DNA of 64,000 nucleotides from Ophiobolus disseminans (GCA_010093685.1 MU006216.1:1315065-1379064), one strand, 5' to 3'. Shown: positions 41,114 through 53,307, counted from the first letter of the stretch. Notes: generated by a model not told the origin, from the sequence alone. Made by a program: numbers and translations.

Positions 41114-42870
41114 GTAGTCTCGCTGTCTGCGCCCACGTTTACCACAACACACGTCCTTTCTCTACTTGATTTATAATGGGTCTTCATCGAACGCCTGGCT
41201 TCGACCATGAGGGCCTGGTCCTCGCCATTTGCTTTCATTCCCTTGGGAGCGTCTCTTTTCAGCACATCAGATCAGTACAACACTTTGACTTGCGACGGAC
41301 ACAGTCGACACAGGAACTGGCTCATTATTTGTACTTTATTCACGGATGGCTTTCCTTTGGTTTATCAAATTGTTCTCGAGGATCCTAGATAGGCACCAAA
41401 GACGCAGTTTACGACGATTCTTAAGACTTTATCAAGTGCAAATTCGATGTCCTCGTGACTTGAACCGACATGTCAGCATCCAGTGCACGACAGCGAATAA
41501 CTATTACAACTTCAATTTTCAACTACATACCCTGTCCCATGTACCGTTCACAAGTCTGGAGCCGACGAATATATCGTGATCTGCGTACAAAATTTTACGC
41601 TCTGCAACATGAATTGACATAAGACCGACAACATGGAAACGGAGTGTCGAGAGCAGGCCTGCAAACTGCGTTGAGCATCTACGGAACACTTCCACACCTT
41701 GTCCAGGTCATCAGAAAGACTTCCGCACATCTCACCTCATCATACAGCATCATACCCAATGCACTCGTCCTTGAATTCTCGAGGCTGCCTCTCGCAAATG
41801 ACTTGTTCTAGACTTCGAAACACAACAGATGGTACGAAGAAGCTCGCTCCTTTTGAACGGCGGGCTTGGGCGTATTTTCGTGGGTTCTAAGCGTCCAGAA
41901 GAAACGAGCTCCTTCGTCCATGTCACACCACGGCGTATTTCCGGATACTACCTGTGGCTAGCTTGCGGCTCCCTTATCATTCGCGCCGACAAACTCCTTC
42001 TGTGCGGAAATCTCACGCCAGTATGATTAGTTTTCTCTCCGCACGTACTTCCCCGCGATCCGCTAGCTAGCTAGATGCACGCGGCAGGTCTAGCTTCCGA
42101 GTTTGTTGACAATGGAGGAATGGAGCGCTCATCCGATGCAGAGCGCGTGGGCCGGATAGGCTCAGACGTTAAAAGTTTCAGTTTTGGGGGTGGTTCTCTT
42201 GAAGTCTATATGCTCCGGTCCTCAGCCTAGCTTCAAAATGGTTTACTATTGTGCTCTTGAGCTCTGGGCATGTGCCTCCGGAGCTCGCTCGAATGGAAGC
42301 CGAAAAGACTGGGGTAGGATGACGGGAATGCCTTATTGGTATTAGCATGGTGGCTTTTGCATCTGGGAACCGTCCAACACGGAATTTGGTCAGCGCAAGC
42401 AAAGTCGTTGATCGCAACGACCATGTTGGGAGGGTCGGCTCAATGCAGGAGATCGGCGTAGTTTGTGTGAGCAACACCCGCTCGGCATGTGTCTATTCCA
42501 AATTCGAGTGATCAAGACCATGCCGAGCACGAGCAAGCTTACGAAACGCGTGCAATCGAGCAGAGACTGCGGGGGAGGGGTAACTCGTCACTGGCCAAAA
42601 AAGCGGGGCAGGAGCTCCCGCTGCTGCGTCAAGCCGCCACTGACCTGCATCATGCGAGCCTGCGATAGGCCGCGATGGCGTCTCGAGACGGGCTTCTGAT
42701 GGCCGAGGCTACTGAAGGTGCTGCGCAGTGGATGTCCGTTTGGTGGAGACTTCCTTTCGTGCTGCTCTGGCGGCGAGTACTTAAGAATTCCTTGTCCCAC
42801 TACCCCTCATCGACCTCAACCATCCTCTTCTTTCTACAGATACCCCAATTAATTTCACAGTACATCAATC
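41114..42870. other. Long gene-free region between YRA1 and ALDH
   Basis: 1.76 kb, the longest stretch without a convincing gene in the window. It carries only short frames without domains, the YRA1 3' end and the ALDH promoter. Two GCGGGG motifs (42569-42574 and 42603-42608) fit the CreA consensus SYGGRG and lie about 260-300 nt before the ALDH ATG. A non-coding transcript is possible, but I see no evidence for one. Confidence 0.4.
42569..42608 (+). promoter_or_regulatory. Pair of CreA-like (SYGGRG) sites upstream of ALDH
   Basis: GCGGGG at 42569-42574, which continues into GGAGGGG, and again at 42603-42608. Closely spaced pairs are the functional arrangement of CreA sites in Aspergillus alc/ald control. 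The consensus is short, so chance is a real alternative. Confidence 0.3.
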
Positions 42871-44553
42871 ATGACTGTTTCAATCAAGCTCAAGACCCCG
42901 CAGACGGGCGAGTATGAACAGCCCACTGGCTTGTAAGTCATCTGCTGTAAATCCGAAATCTTTCGGAAGCTTGCTCCTGGTGAGCGCCCTCGAGTATCTT
43001 ACTCATACACATCCAGGTTCATCAATAATGAGTTCGTAAAGTCTGTTGACGGCAAGACATTTGACGTCATCAACCCTTCCACCGAGGAGGTCATCTGCGC
43101 CGTCCAGGAGGCATCCGAGAAGGATGTCGACCTTGCTGTTGCTGCCGCGCGCAAAGCCTTCAATGGCCCATGGAGGAAGGAGACACCTGAGAACCGTGGA
43201 AAGCTACTCGTCAAGCTTGCCGAGCTCTTTGAGAAGAACGCCGATCTCCTTGCAGCCGTCGAGGCGCTGGACAATGGCAAGGCTTTCAACATGGCCAAGA
43301 ATGTCGATGTACCTGGCTGTGCTGGTTGCCTGAGATACTACGGCGGATGGGCCGACAAGATTGAGGGTAAGGTCGTCGACACCTCACCCGATACTTTCAA
43401 CTACATTCGCAAGGAGCCCGTAAGTTTCACGCCAGTACCTGTTCGTCAAGAGACAATGCTAATCTTCGTAGATTGGTGTTTGCGCTCAGATCATTCCATG
43501 GAACTTTCCCCTGCTCATGTGGGCATGGAAGATCGGTCCTGCGATCGCAGCCGGTAACTGTGTTGTTCTGAAGACCGCCGAGCAAACTCCTCTCTCCGCA
43601 TATATCGCCTGCACACTGATTCAGCAAGCCGGCTTCCCACCTGGTGTCATCAACGTTATTGCTGGATTCGGCAAGATTGCGGGTGCTGCTCTCTCATCAC
43701 ACATGGACGTTGATAAGATTGCCTTCACTGGTTCCACTGTTGTCGGCCGTCAGATCATGAAGGCAGCAGCAGGCTCCAACTTGAAGAAGGTCACTCTCGA
43801 GCTCGGAGGCAAGAGCCCCAACATTGTCTTCGCTGACGCCGATATTGAGGAGGCTATCAACTGGGTCAACTTCGGTATCTACTTCAACCATGGCCAATGC
43901 TGTTGCGCCGGTTCGCGTATTTACGTCGAGGAACCCATCTACGACGAGTTTATCAAGCGATTCAGGGAGCGAGCTGCTTCGAACGCCGTCGGCGACCCCT
44001 TCGCCCACGACACCTTCCAGGGCCCCCAGGTCTCACAACTCCAGTTTGACCGCATCATGGGGTAGGTCACTATCCACTATTTGCTATTATGCAGGCTAAT
44101 TGGGCGTCTAGATTCATTGAAGAGGGTAAGAAGGAGGGCGCTACCGTCGAGACTGGTGGCAACCGCATAGGCACCAAGGGTTACTTCATTGAGCCCACCA
44201 TCTTCTCCAACGTGACCGAGGACATGAAGATCCAACAAGAAGAGATCTTCGGCCCCGTCTGCACAATCTCCAAGTTCAAGCACAAGGCCGATGTCATTAA
44301 GATTGGCAACAATACAACATACGGTCTCGCCGCCGCTGTTCACACCACCAACCTCAACACTGCCATCGAGGTGGCCAACGCGCTCCGCGCTGGTACCGTC
44401 TGGGTCAACACATACAATACTATCCACTGGCAGCTACCATTCGGTGGTTACAAGGAGAGCGGTATCGGCCGTGAACTTGGTGAGGCGGCGCTTGAGAACT
44501 ACGTGCAGACCAAGACGGTATCGATCCGCCTTGGTGATGTGCTCTTCGGTTAA
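42871..44553 (+). CDS. aldA: NAD(P)-dependent aldehyde dehydrogenase, 498 aa
   Basis: Exons 42871-42932, 43017-43419, 43472-44061 and 44112-44553 join in phase. The family hallmarks are all present: IIPWNFPLLMWAWKIGPA, the cofactor loop FTGSTVVGR, the general base in LELGGKSPNIV, the catalytic Cys in FNHGQCCCAGSRI, EEIFGPV and PFGGYKESGIGREL. Length equals that of cytosolic fungal ALDHs that oxidise acetaldehyde to acetate (AldA; the allergens Alt a 10 and Cla h 10 belong here). There is no presequence, so a cytosolic location is likely. Catabolite control is suggested by two CreA-like sites upstream. Confidence 0.95.
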
Positions 44554-44919
44554 GCGTGGAGTGTATGGGAGGAACGCAAATGTCTCTTTGGAACTGTATA
44601 TAGCTGAACAGCAATGAGAAGTTTGATTCAACGTTAAACAAGCATATGATAATTCTCTCTTATGAAGATTAGTCGTCATGGAGAGGGCAGATGACATGGG
44701 TGTCAGGCGCCAGTTTAGCGAGGGCAGGTGCGTCACCGCCGAAAGTGACATGACATGGGAAACAACGGCGGCGGGTAATGCACACGTTAAGGCTTCCACA
44801 TTCTTCGGTGTCATGCTTCGCCCACGCGGCGTCATGAAGAGGACGCGTGGTCTCAACTGCATGCAATGACCTAGAGCCCGCACCGCCTGTCACTCTTTCT
44901 ACTGAGGCAGCTTACCGTT
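44554..44919. other. Intergenic region, ALDH to DDHD gene
   Basis: 366 bp holding the ALDH 3' end and the DDHD promoter. Nothing else is seen. Confidence 0.35.
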
Positions 44920-47779
44920 ATGGCGAACAACGAGGCAACCCTGTCGTCGCACGCGAACCAGTACATCCGCGAAGTGCTGCACACCCAAGAAGCCCCGCCG
45001 AAAATAGACGTGCGCTACTTTTACACGTCGCCGCTCGCTATAGACGATCCTCTGTCGCCCATCCCGCCTCCCGTGACGGGCTCTGCGGCCGGCAAGAAGC
45101 AGCCACCACGGCCCTTTTCGGCCTACGACAACGATGCGATCAACGAGTCATGGCTGGAGTTGAGAAAGAAGATACTGAAGCATAATGAGGAGCTGGGCGA
45201 GAAGGAGGCGCAGGGGAGAGGCACGCCGACCAACCCGGCCGTGGAGCGCTTGAGGCAGCGAAAGCGAGGCAGCAGCAGCGCGACCTCTGAGGAAGGTTCC
45301 GTACAGGGACGGGAGATACCGAGCACACGTGCAACGGCCCAGGGGCAGTACTCGAGGTCTGCCGAGCTAGCAGAGAGGAGGAGGCCTGGCTCGAGTGGTG
45401 GCAGCCAAGGTCCGACGCTGAGCGGATCAATGAAGGCCCTCGACACCGGCCACATCTCTCCACTAGAACCCTCGACTACCGGCACACCTTTCATCCGAGC
45501 TCCCTCCCGAGGAAACATAGCAAAGGCATGGAAGCCGCCACCAGCGGAAGGCGGCAGCCGGCCAGGGGTGCACGAGCACGACAGCTACAAGTGGGACGAC
45601 GATATGGAGCCGGCCCTCTCAGGAGGCAAGGACAAGGGACCCGCCAGGAGACCCTCGAAGCCAAAGGAGGGGCCATCCGCAAAAGTAGCTGTGGGCGTAT
45701 CGAGACTCCACCAGGTGGTCATGGAGGCCGAGTCGGTGCGCATGGAGCCCATCTACTGGTCGCCGCTCAGTGATGTTGCACAGATAGTCCGAGGGACTTG
45801 GTTCTACATGGACACGATGATGCCCGTCGAGGTCGACGTTGCGAACATGCTTGAGGCAGGCTACATCGAGCTGATGCCATGGACACAAACCTGGAAGGAC
45901 GAGCTCAACAGCGCCGTCGAAGTGGGTGCATATGGAGAGATGAAGACACTGCACATGCTGTGGCCCGACAAGCTGCCAAAGATAGACGAGAGTCGCCCAT
46001 CCACCTCACAGCAGATGCAGAGCATGGGCCTTGTTCAGAGCACTATGCCACAGAAAGACGAGGACCCAGAACAGGAGCGAAGAGACATCGTGGAGAATGC
46101 ATGTGATTTAATCGACATATCCACTGGTCCTGATGGTCCAGATAACAAAGCAGTGGGCGATCCGGAGTATGGTGCCTATGGACAGAAACACATGTATCTG
46201 AAGGCTGGAGTCATCTACGCGTCTGAAAATGAGGCATATCTGCTGAAGCCCGCGTTACAGCCTTCCGAGTACTATGGCAGACGACCGCTGGCGAACTATA
46301 TCCGGAAGGGAAGGCCGATTGGCATCCCCGTCGTACGAGGCTTTGATCAAACGAAGTGGGATAGGCTTCATCCAAGCAAGAACACAGCAAGGGCGCAAGC
46401 GGCGCGTGAAGGTGTGTCATCGTCGCAAGGTGGAGCACCACAATATCGAAGACAGAAATCAGATCCTGATCTTGCACTGTCTGAGCGGCCAAAGGTGACC
46501 GATCTCGTTCTGGTCATTCACGGCATCGGACAGAAGCTCTCAGAACGGATGGAAACATTCCACTTTACACACGCTATGAACGGGTTTAGACGGGAAGTCA
46601 ACGTAGAGCTCGGAACACCAGATGTCAAGCGCCATCTGCGGCCGGACATGGGAGGGATGATGGTATTACCGGTATGCTTGCTTCAAGAGTCCCATCGAGT
46701 TTACGAGCGCTGATATAATACAGGTCAATTGGCGGCAACGTGTTTCTCTCGACATCGGAGCTGTCGACTTAGATGCGGCAGAAGATTCCTCGGCGAACAG
46801 GTACACGCTCAAAGACATCACTCCAGAGACCCTTCCCGCCGTCCGCGGCATAGTCAGCGACGTTATGCTCGACATTCCATACTACCTGTCGCCTCAGCAC
46901 AACCCTAAGATGATCGCAGCCTGCATCCAGGAAGCGAATCGAATTTATCGGCTGTGGTGTGCGAACAACCCAGGCTTCTCAGAGAACGGACGTGTACACC
47001 TGATTGCCCATTCACTTGGATCAGTCATGGCTATCGACATCCTTAGCCAACAACCCACCTACGTCGACCCGCACTTCGCCAATCCCAACGCCCCAGAACA
47101 TGAGCTCCCAGACGACCACTTCATCTTCGACACCACAGACCTCTTCGTCTGCGGCAGCCCCGTCGGCCTCTTCCTAATGATGAAAAACGCCAACCTACTC
47201 CCGCGCCGCGACAAAGAAAAGCCCGGCGCCGATTCCTACGCCGCGCCGGGCGTCGCCGGCGAACAAGGCACATACGGCTGTCTCGCAATCGACAACATCT
47301 ACAACATCATCAACCCCTACGACCCCGTCGCATGCCGCATCAACGCCACCGTCGACACAGTCTACGCGCATACCCTCAAACCAGTCACCATACCCAGCGC
47401 AACAACATCCTACTTCGCCTTCTCTAACCCTTTCCGCCGCGCTGCGCCATACACCCATCCAGACGACCACTACCGCGCCTCCGTCCACCGCCTCCCCTCA
47501 AACGTCGAGCTCGAAACGCACAATTTCACGCGCGAAGAGATTGCGGAGAAGAGAGCATATCTTCTCAATGATAATGGCCAGATTGACTATTTTATGAAGT
47601 ATGGCGGAGGCCCGCTCGAGATACAGTACCTCACTATGTTGGGCGCGCATAGCAGTTATTGGCTTAGTAGGGACTTTGTCCGCATGATTGTTGTTGAAGT
47701 TGGGAGAGAGGTGGGTAGAGAGGGTACGGTGAGGGAGATGAGGGCCGTTAAGAAGAAAATGGGCGGTGGTGGGGCGTGA
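44920..47779 (+). CDS. DDHD-domain intracellular phospholipase (PA-PLA1-like), 935 aa
   Basis: Exons 44920-46671 and 46724-47779 join in phase 0 across a 52-nt intron, reading GGMMVLP-VNWRQRV. The N-terminal third has a WWE-like region and disordered Ser/Arg linkers. DLVLVIHGIGQKLSERMETF marks the start of the lipase fold. The nucleophile elbow is AHSLGSVMAID. The DDHD region follows, with FVCGSPVGLFLMM and NPYDPVACRINATV, and ends with the metal-site His in LGAHSSYWLSRDF. Such enzymes cleave phosphatidic acid and related phospholipids and act at Golgi/ER or mitochondrial membranes. The precise substrate is inferred from family. Confidence 0.92.
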
Positions 47780-48150
47780 GGAGGACATGGGCGTTTTGAT
47801 GGTGTTGTTTTGTTATCTATTTTTGGTATACCCCCGTTGCTCGTTCAATTATGTGTCTGTTTGCGAAAGATTGCATGTAATGATTAGAATTAGAAGAGCA
47901 TAGCGATTTACACTGCCCAATATATATGTCCAGATGGAATTTCTGCCAATCACGAGGTCAATCATTAAAACGTCCTTCATGCAAAAACATTGCTTTTAGT
48001 TCACGTCCAACACTACAGATAATAACATGGATTTTCGTTCCTGCTTACAACATTGTCAATCATGACTTTTTGGGTATAAAGCGTCCCTTTCGCACCATTT
48101 TCCAGAAAATCTCCACCCATTTGACATCCTCTCCAAGCAATAAAACTTCA
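47780..48150. other. Convergent intergenic region
   Basis: 371 bp, AT-rich, between the 3' ends of the DDHD gene and the zinc-finger gene. Nothing else is seen. Confidence 0.4.
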
Positions 48151-50517
48151 TCAATCGCCCCTAATAATCTTACCAACGTACTTCAATTCCCACTCCCTCT
48201 CATTCTCGCCCACAAACCGCGCACTGGCCTTCTCATCCAAGACTTGCGTCGTAACTGCAATACCGTCGTACCATTCTTTGACTTTCTCATCCGCATCGTC
48301 GGCCCAAACGACTAGCATTCCATCGGTATTGCGGGGCGTGGGTTTAGGCGGAACCCCACGCATTTTGAGCAGCATATTGAGGATATCGCCAAAGCGTTCG
48401 CCTTGTTGTGAGAAAGTGGCGGGAGTTTTGTCGAGGGGCCATTTCGGGTGGCGGGGCGGTGCCGGGGTGGCGTTTTGTGTGGGGACAGAAGGCGCCTGGT
48501 CGCCTTGCAGTGCTACGGCTAGGTCTTTGTCGGTCGATGGTACTGTGTTGGCGTCCGAGATGGTCGTGGCGGGTGCTTCGACCTCCCAGGTGCGGAAGAG
48601 CCAACACATGCGCTCCACGCAGACGAGTAGGATGACGGCGACGATGAAGGTCTCGAAGGGGTTGGCTTGTTGGCGTTGGAGTAGGCGGCGCTCGAGGTCG
48701 TTCATCACGACGCGGGCGAGACAAGCGGCGCGCTTCTCAGTGGCACCCATGAGCTGTAATTTGATCAGGTTGTACGACGATTGATGATTGTTCGCTGCAA
48801 TGGTGGTCCGAGCAGGATCGTCTATGTCGGTCTCGGACAATGTAGGCGGCGAAACGGTTGGGGCCAAAGACGGATTGGAGAAAAGACGCCACTCTAAGGT
48901 TGTCGAAGTAAGTATGCGGGTGAAGTTCCACAACTCCAAAACTTTTGGCAGCAGCTGATCTTGATTGGAAGACGTTACGCTGAGGGCAGTCTGCACTGTA
49001 GCTCTCATGAACGCTGAATCCTCATTTTCAAACATTGTAGGTCCTATCTTCTTGATGTACAGATCTAGCTTGCCGCTGATGTCGTCGTCCGTGTCAATGA
49101 GCTCGAGATCAGGTGAAGTGAGCGTCGCGAACATCGCAGGGTCAATATCAGCGCTCTGGGCGGGTTGGACCTGTTGGCACTTCAGAGGTGTGAAGGTTGC
49201 AAAATGACCAGACTGTGGGTGGTGGCTCGCTTCGATACGTCCTGCTGTCTGGTTGAGGCGTATCTGCCCTCTCGCCTGATAGACTGCGTGATGTGCCAGC
49301 ATGGCGTGGAGGCCAGCAGTGTAGAGACCAAACTCCTCTGCGATCCGCGTCCGAATGCATGGCTGCTTCCATAAGCGTGCACTCTCGACATTCTGGCATG
49401 TGTTGCATGGGTTCTCCCCAGAGCAAGGCTTCTTCAGCATGCGACAGCGGATACAGGCGCCGCGCTTTCGCACCTCTTGCACCTCCTTTCGCCTCGAATC
49501 GGAGAAGCGGCCTCGTACCTTGGGCTTAGTCACCTTGTGGTTCACACTGAAGTCGGTTGTGAAATGAGTCTGGGGGTTAGTGTTTATCGCAATCGGCCGT
49601 GGATGGGCTACGGTCTGACTGAACTGCTCGTCTTTGTTGTGCTCTTGCAAAAGTGGGTCGAGCGAGTTTGGCTGTAGGTGCGACCACTGGCCTGGACCTT
49701 GGGCGTGGAAGAACTTATCAGACATGCCGCTCATGCCATTGCTTGTGAGAGTCATATCGGTTTCCATGGTCATTGCGTTGGTCAGCGGCATGAGATCGTT
49801 CGCCGCCGATGCCGCCATGACAAGCGACGGGGGCATCTGCGACATGGACTCGGAGCCAGAGAGTGGCATGTGGCCCATATGTGGCGAGGTGTTGGGCGAG
49901 TGGTGAAGCGGGCCGTTGAACTGGTACATGGCCGGCATAGCAGGCGCATTGGACATCTCCATACCCTGCGGCATAGCACCCATATCAGCGCTGTCCGTCC
50001 GGTCGTCTATCAGAAACTCCTCCAGCAGTCCAGCATGGCTAACATTGTTGTTGGTGTGGGTCTGCGGCTGCGGCTGCTGTCTATCCGGCATGCGCTGCCC
50101 GGACAAATCCAGATGCCGGCGCGAAACCTCGGCCAATGTCTCGAGCGCAGAGAGTTGTTTTGAGGGCGCAAAGGGCAGGTTCATCTTGGGGCCGTTGTGC
50201 ATCTGCGCCGATGTGCTCGCCGAGGCGGCTTGCGCCATGTTGTCGGGGAGAGGAAGTTCGTTGAATTGCAGCAGCGCGCGCTGGCGATCGCGGAGGGGCA
50301 GGGCGGGGCATTTCTTCACCAGATGGTTTGTGAGGCTATCTATGCGGCCTTTGGGGAACTGTGCAGTGTCAGCCATCTCAACTCTCCCGTTTCGTGGCGG
50401 GGTTCGCACTTTTTCGCCGCATGACTTGCACGTGTGCTGGTAGCGATTGCTCGCATCCTCCAGCTTAGGGCCGCGTTCAAAATACTCAAGTATTAATTGA
50501 TTGGGTCTGCGACCCAT
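48151..50517 (-). CDS. Fungal regulator with N-terminal BED-like finger and Zn2Cys6 cluster, 788 aa
   Basis: Intronless. Residues 30-70 form a BED-type pattern: C30 and C33 (CKSC), then H65-x4-C70 in SLTNHLVKKCPALP. A long Met/Pro/Gln-rich linker follows. A binuclear cluster starts at C355 (RGACIRCRMLKKPCSGENPC, then NTC) with spacing C-x2-C-x6-C-x5-C-x2-C-x12-C; the last gap is wider than the usual 6-9. The C-terminal half has no full fungal-specific transcription factor domain that I can recognise, but it is helical. A sequence-specific DNA-binding transcription factor is the natural reading. Targets are unknown. It lies divergent from the mpaB-like gene. Confidence 0.87.
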   Translation of the reverse strand: MGRRPNQLILEYFERGPKLEDASNRYQHTCKSCGEKVRTPPRNGRVEMADTAQFPKGRIDSLTNHLVKKCPALPLRDRQRALLQFNELPLPDNMAQAASASTSAQMHNGPKMNLPFAPSKQLSALETLAEVSRRHLDLSGQRMPDRQQPQPQTHTNNNVSHAGLLEEFLIDDRTDSADMGAMPQGMEMSNAPAMPAMYQFNGPLHHSPNTSPHMGHMPLSGSESMSQMPPSLVMAASAANDLMPLTNAMTMETDMTLTSNGMSGMSDKFFHAQGPGQWSHLQPNSLDPLLQEHNKDEQFSQTVAHPRPIAINTNPQTHFTTDFSVNHKVTKPKVRGRFSDSRRKEVQEVRKRGACIRCRMLKKPCSGENPCNTCQNVESARLWKQPCIRTRIAEEFGLYTAGLHAMLAHHAVYQARGQIRLNQTAGRIEASHHPQSGHFATFTPLKCQQVQPAQSADIDPAMFATLTSPDLELIDTDDDISGKLDLYIKKIGPTMFENEDSAFMRATVQTALSVTSSNQDQLLPKVLELWNFTRILTSTTLEWRLFSNPSLAPTVSPPTLSETDIDDPARTTIAANNHQSSYNLIKLQLMGATEKRAACLARVVMNDLERRLLQRQQANPFETFIVAVILLVCVERMCWLFRTWEVEAPATTISDANTVPSTDKDLAVALQGDQAPSVPTQNATPAPPRHPKWPLDKTPATFSQQGERFGDILNMLLKMRGVPPKPTPRNTDGMLVVWADDADEKVKEWYDGIAVTTQVLDEKASARFVGENEREWELKYVGKIIRGD

Positions 50518-51393
50518 GACGGGCCTGAGAGTCTGGATAGCTTCAAGTCGGACAGTTGAGGGACGGTCGGGCGGTGAGGATGTGCAGAACGTGGGGCTCC
50601 TCTGGCGTGAACGCTATCAGGGACCATTTTCATCTTCACATCCTTACGACTCCTCCTCTCTTCAACATACTGAGAGACTCGCAGTGATGGAAACAAATAA
50701 GACTCAGGCCAGTGATCGCCCCGATCGCATTGCTGCTCGCATGAAATGAAGGTCGTCGCAGCATTTCTTAGATTCTTCTGACGAGGCTCCACCTCGGCGA
50801 ACACCTCTCGGCTCCGTTATGACGCCAAAGAAAAGCACTACATATGTTTCGCACTGTCTGGACCGCATGCTACTGCAGCTCATAGTTCCTACCTCGATAC
50901 AGGCAGTGAACGACTGGAACAGGGTAGCAAAAGTTATCCCATATGACAGTATATGCAAGACGCACGCGCATGCCTCTCGGCTTCTCCAGGTGATGTCCCA
51001 GTTCGGCATTTCGTTTGTTCGGCCATTCGTTCTTGCGTTCACGCCTCGGCCCGCCTGCTGATGTTCCATGGCATGGTTCACAATGCTTGGCAGCGTACAA
51101 CATCAAAGCTATCTCTTCGGAGAAAGAAACATCATTTTCGACTTTCACGAATGAAGGATAGCCTATATGCGGACGTCGCGGTATTAGAGCAGCAGCAAAC
51201 TCCCGTCCCGTGCAACGTTTTGTGTTAAATTGTGTTAGGTTACTGGAAGAGGTAGTCCATAATCTCACGTCAGACAAATCGTACGTTACAAGAGTCGCGG
51301 ATCCCGGGTGTTCATATTCCTATTCCTTCGTACTGCATTCATCGCATTTACGCCCTACATATCGTGGAATCGCAACCTTGACTTTCTCACTCT
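50518..51393. promoter_or_regulatory. Divergent intergenic region, Zn2Cys6 gene / mpaB-like gene
   Basis: 876 bp with both promoters. The frames at 50704-51277 (minus) and 50953-51228 (plus) lack domains. No regulator site is claimed. Confidence 0.35.
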
Positions 51394-52739
51394 ATGGAAT
51401 TCATCACGCGCACGCTGGGTCCTAGGACAACAGCCGGACTCGCAATCTTCGTCACCTACGTAGCGATATGCAGAGGCTTGCGCTATGTACGAAGAGACCG
51501 CAAACATGCACAATTTCCCTATAAGACGCGCGAGGACTATAAGAAGATGACAACCGAAGATGCTTTCGAAATCGTAAGATATATACAAGGCCTTGAGTTT
51601 CCATTCATGAGCGAGAAAGCGCTTTCTTTTGCGCTCTTCAAGTGCGCTCCCCACTCAACTTTATTTTCGATAAACTGACTTTAAGCTAGGACTTACGGCA
51701 TTCCTTCCATCTCAAAACTGCTCTGCGAAACACAACAGCTTGGGAAAGCCGAGTACGCCGGGCGACGATATGCTGATACTGTTGTCCTCATTGTCGAATT
51801 CATGGGTAATACGCCAACCTCGGAGCGCAGGAATGCTGCAATCGCCCGTATGAACTATCTACATGGCCGCTACCAAAAGGCCGGAAAGATCAGCAATGTC
51901 GATTTGCTGTACACGTTGTCACTATTCATCCTGGAAGTCGATCGATGGGTCGGAATGTACGAGTGGCGTTCCCTAACAGACATGGAGATATGCGCAATGT
52001 AAGCCATCCAAGCATCGATTCCAGCACTACAAACCCCGAAAAACTAACCCCCTCCAGCGGCACACACTGGAAATCCATCGGCGACGCAATGTCCATCGAT
52101 TTCTCCCCACTCCACCCGGACCCCACCTCCTTCAACTCAGGCCTCGACTTCTTCCACGCCATCAAAGCCTGGTCCAACGCCTACGAAACGAAACACATGA
52201 TCCCCCACGCCTCCAATCACCAACTTGCCGAAGAAACAACCCGCATCCTCCTCTCCAACGTCCCGGGCCCCCTAAAACCCCTCGCCAAAAACTTCGTCAT
52301 CACGCTCATGGACCCCCGCCTCCGAAAAGCAATGCTCTACCCCGAAGCCCCACAAATCTACCGCAAGATAATAAACGCAATCTTCGCTACTAGGAGGTTC
52401 GTCTCGATATACCTCCTCCCTCCCCGCCCTTATGCATGGCGCTTCAATATCATCTCCGACGCTGCAGACGAACACGGACGCTACTTCATCAGCGCCTACG
52501 ATGCGCAGCCGTGGTACGTCAAGCCGACGTTTCTGGTGCGCAATTCGCCGCTGGCGTGGTTGCGCTGGGCGATTGGTGGGCCGTATCCAGATGGTAAGAA
52601 TTATAAGCCGCAGGGGTATAAGATCTTTGAGGTTGGGCCGGAGAGGTTGGAGGGTAAGGGCGTGGAGGAGTGTGAGGAGATTTTGGGCAAGTTGATGGGG
52701 AGTGCGACGGGTGGGTGTCCGTTTGCTGTTGGGAGGTAG
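51394..52739 (+). CDS. ER-bound oxygenase mpaB/DUF2236-like protein, 412 aa
   Basis: Exons 51394-51641, 51690-51998 and 52058-52739 join in phase (ALFK-TYGIPSISKLL and MEICAI-GTHWKSIGDAM). A membrane anchor lies at about residues 10-28 (LGPRTTAGLAIFVTYVAICR). The DUF2236/rubber-oxygenase-like core has IARMNYLHGRYQKAGKISN, DLLYTLSLFILEVDRWVGMY and EWRSLTDMEICA, which contain the conserved His, Arg and aromatic positions. The family includes MpaB of mycophenolic acid synthesis and latex-clearing oxygenases; both cleave carbon-carbon double bonds of prenyl chains. No biosynthetic cluster surrounds this copy, so the substrate is unknown. Confidence 0.87.
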
Positions 52740-53307
52740 AGCCGGATGGGTGTTTGTGTGGAATGGTGGTATCGAGCTGCTGTTCAAGAGACGTTTGTAG
52801 CCGGTTTCTTTTAGTGCTGCTGGGTGTTGGTCGATCCCGAATAGCGATGTGGATATTCGTAGAAGCAAGCGATATCACAAGAACGTCGTAATACCTTTGA
52901 GACGCACTTGGAGACTTTTCAGGGCTTTCTAAGTCTCAGGTCCGCAGTAGAAAGTCATGTGGTTAAAAGATATGAACTGTTGTACCACGGCACTACAAAT
53001 TCAGGTTATCCGACTCAAAAGGTGAACTTGCACAACACGATGCAAAGATGCATGGGACGAGGCGATAGATAATTGTCTGTTTGTAATTGACTGTCTGTAT
53101 CAAGGTCGTCAAGTGGTTCGTATATATGTGTGTCATATACCATTATCATCAAGCCGAGAGACACTCAACGTAGCGGCTTCCAGATGCTCTCGTGTCCCCG
53201 CCAACGCCTGACAAAATCCGACACCAGAAGGGAAGGCTGCAGCGCTTGAAAACTCGACTTTTCGCCCCGGTCGTCATGTCATGCGTTCGTTGCGAGCTGT
53301 AGATCGC
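52740..53307. other. Convergent intergenic region, mpaB-like / SBA1
   Basis: 568 bp of two 3' flanks. A frame at 52272-52868 on the minus strand is antisense to the oxygenase and not supported. Nothing else is seen. Confidence 0.4.

Noticed and set aside
51394..52739. Secondary-metabolite cluster around the mpaB-like oxygenase
   Set aside because: No polyketide synthase, NRPS, terpene cyclase, P450 or transporter gene nearby.
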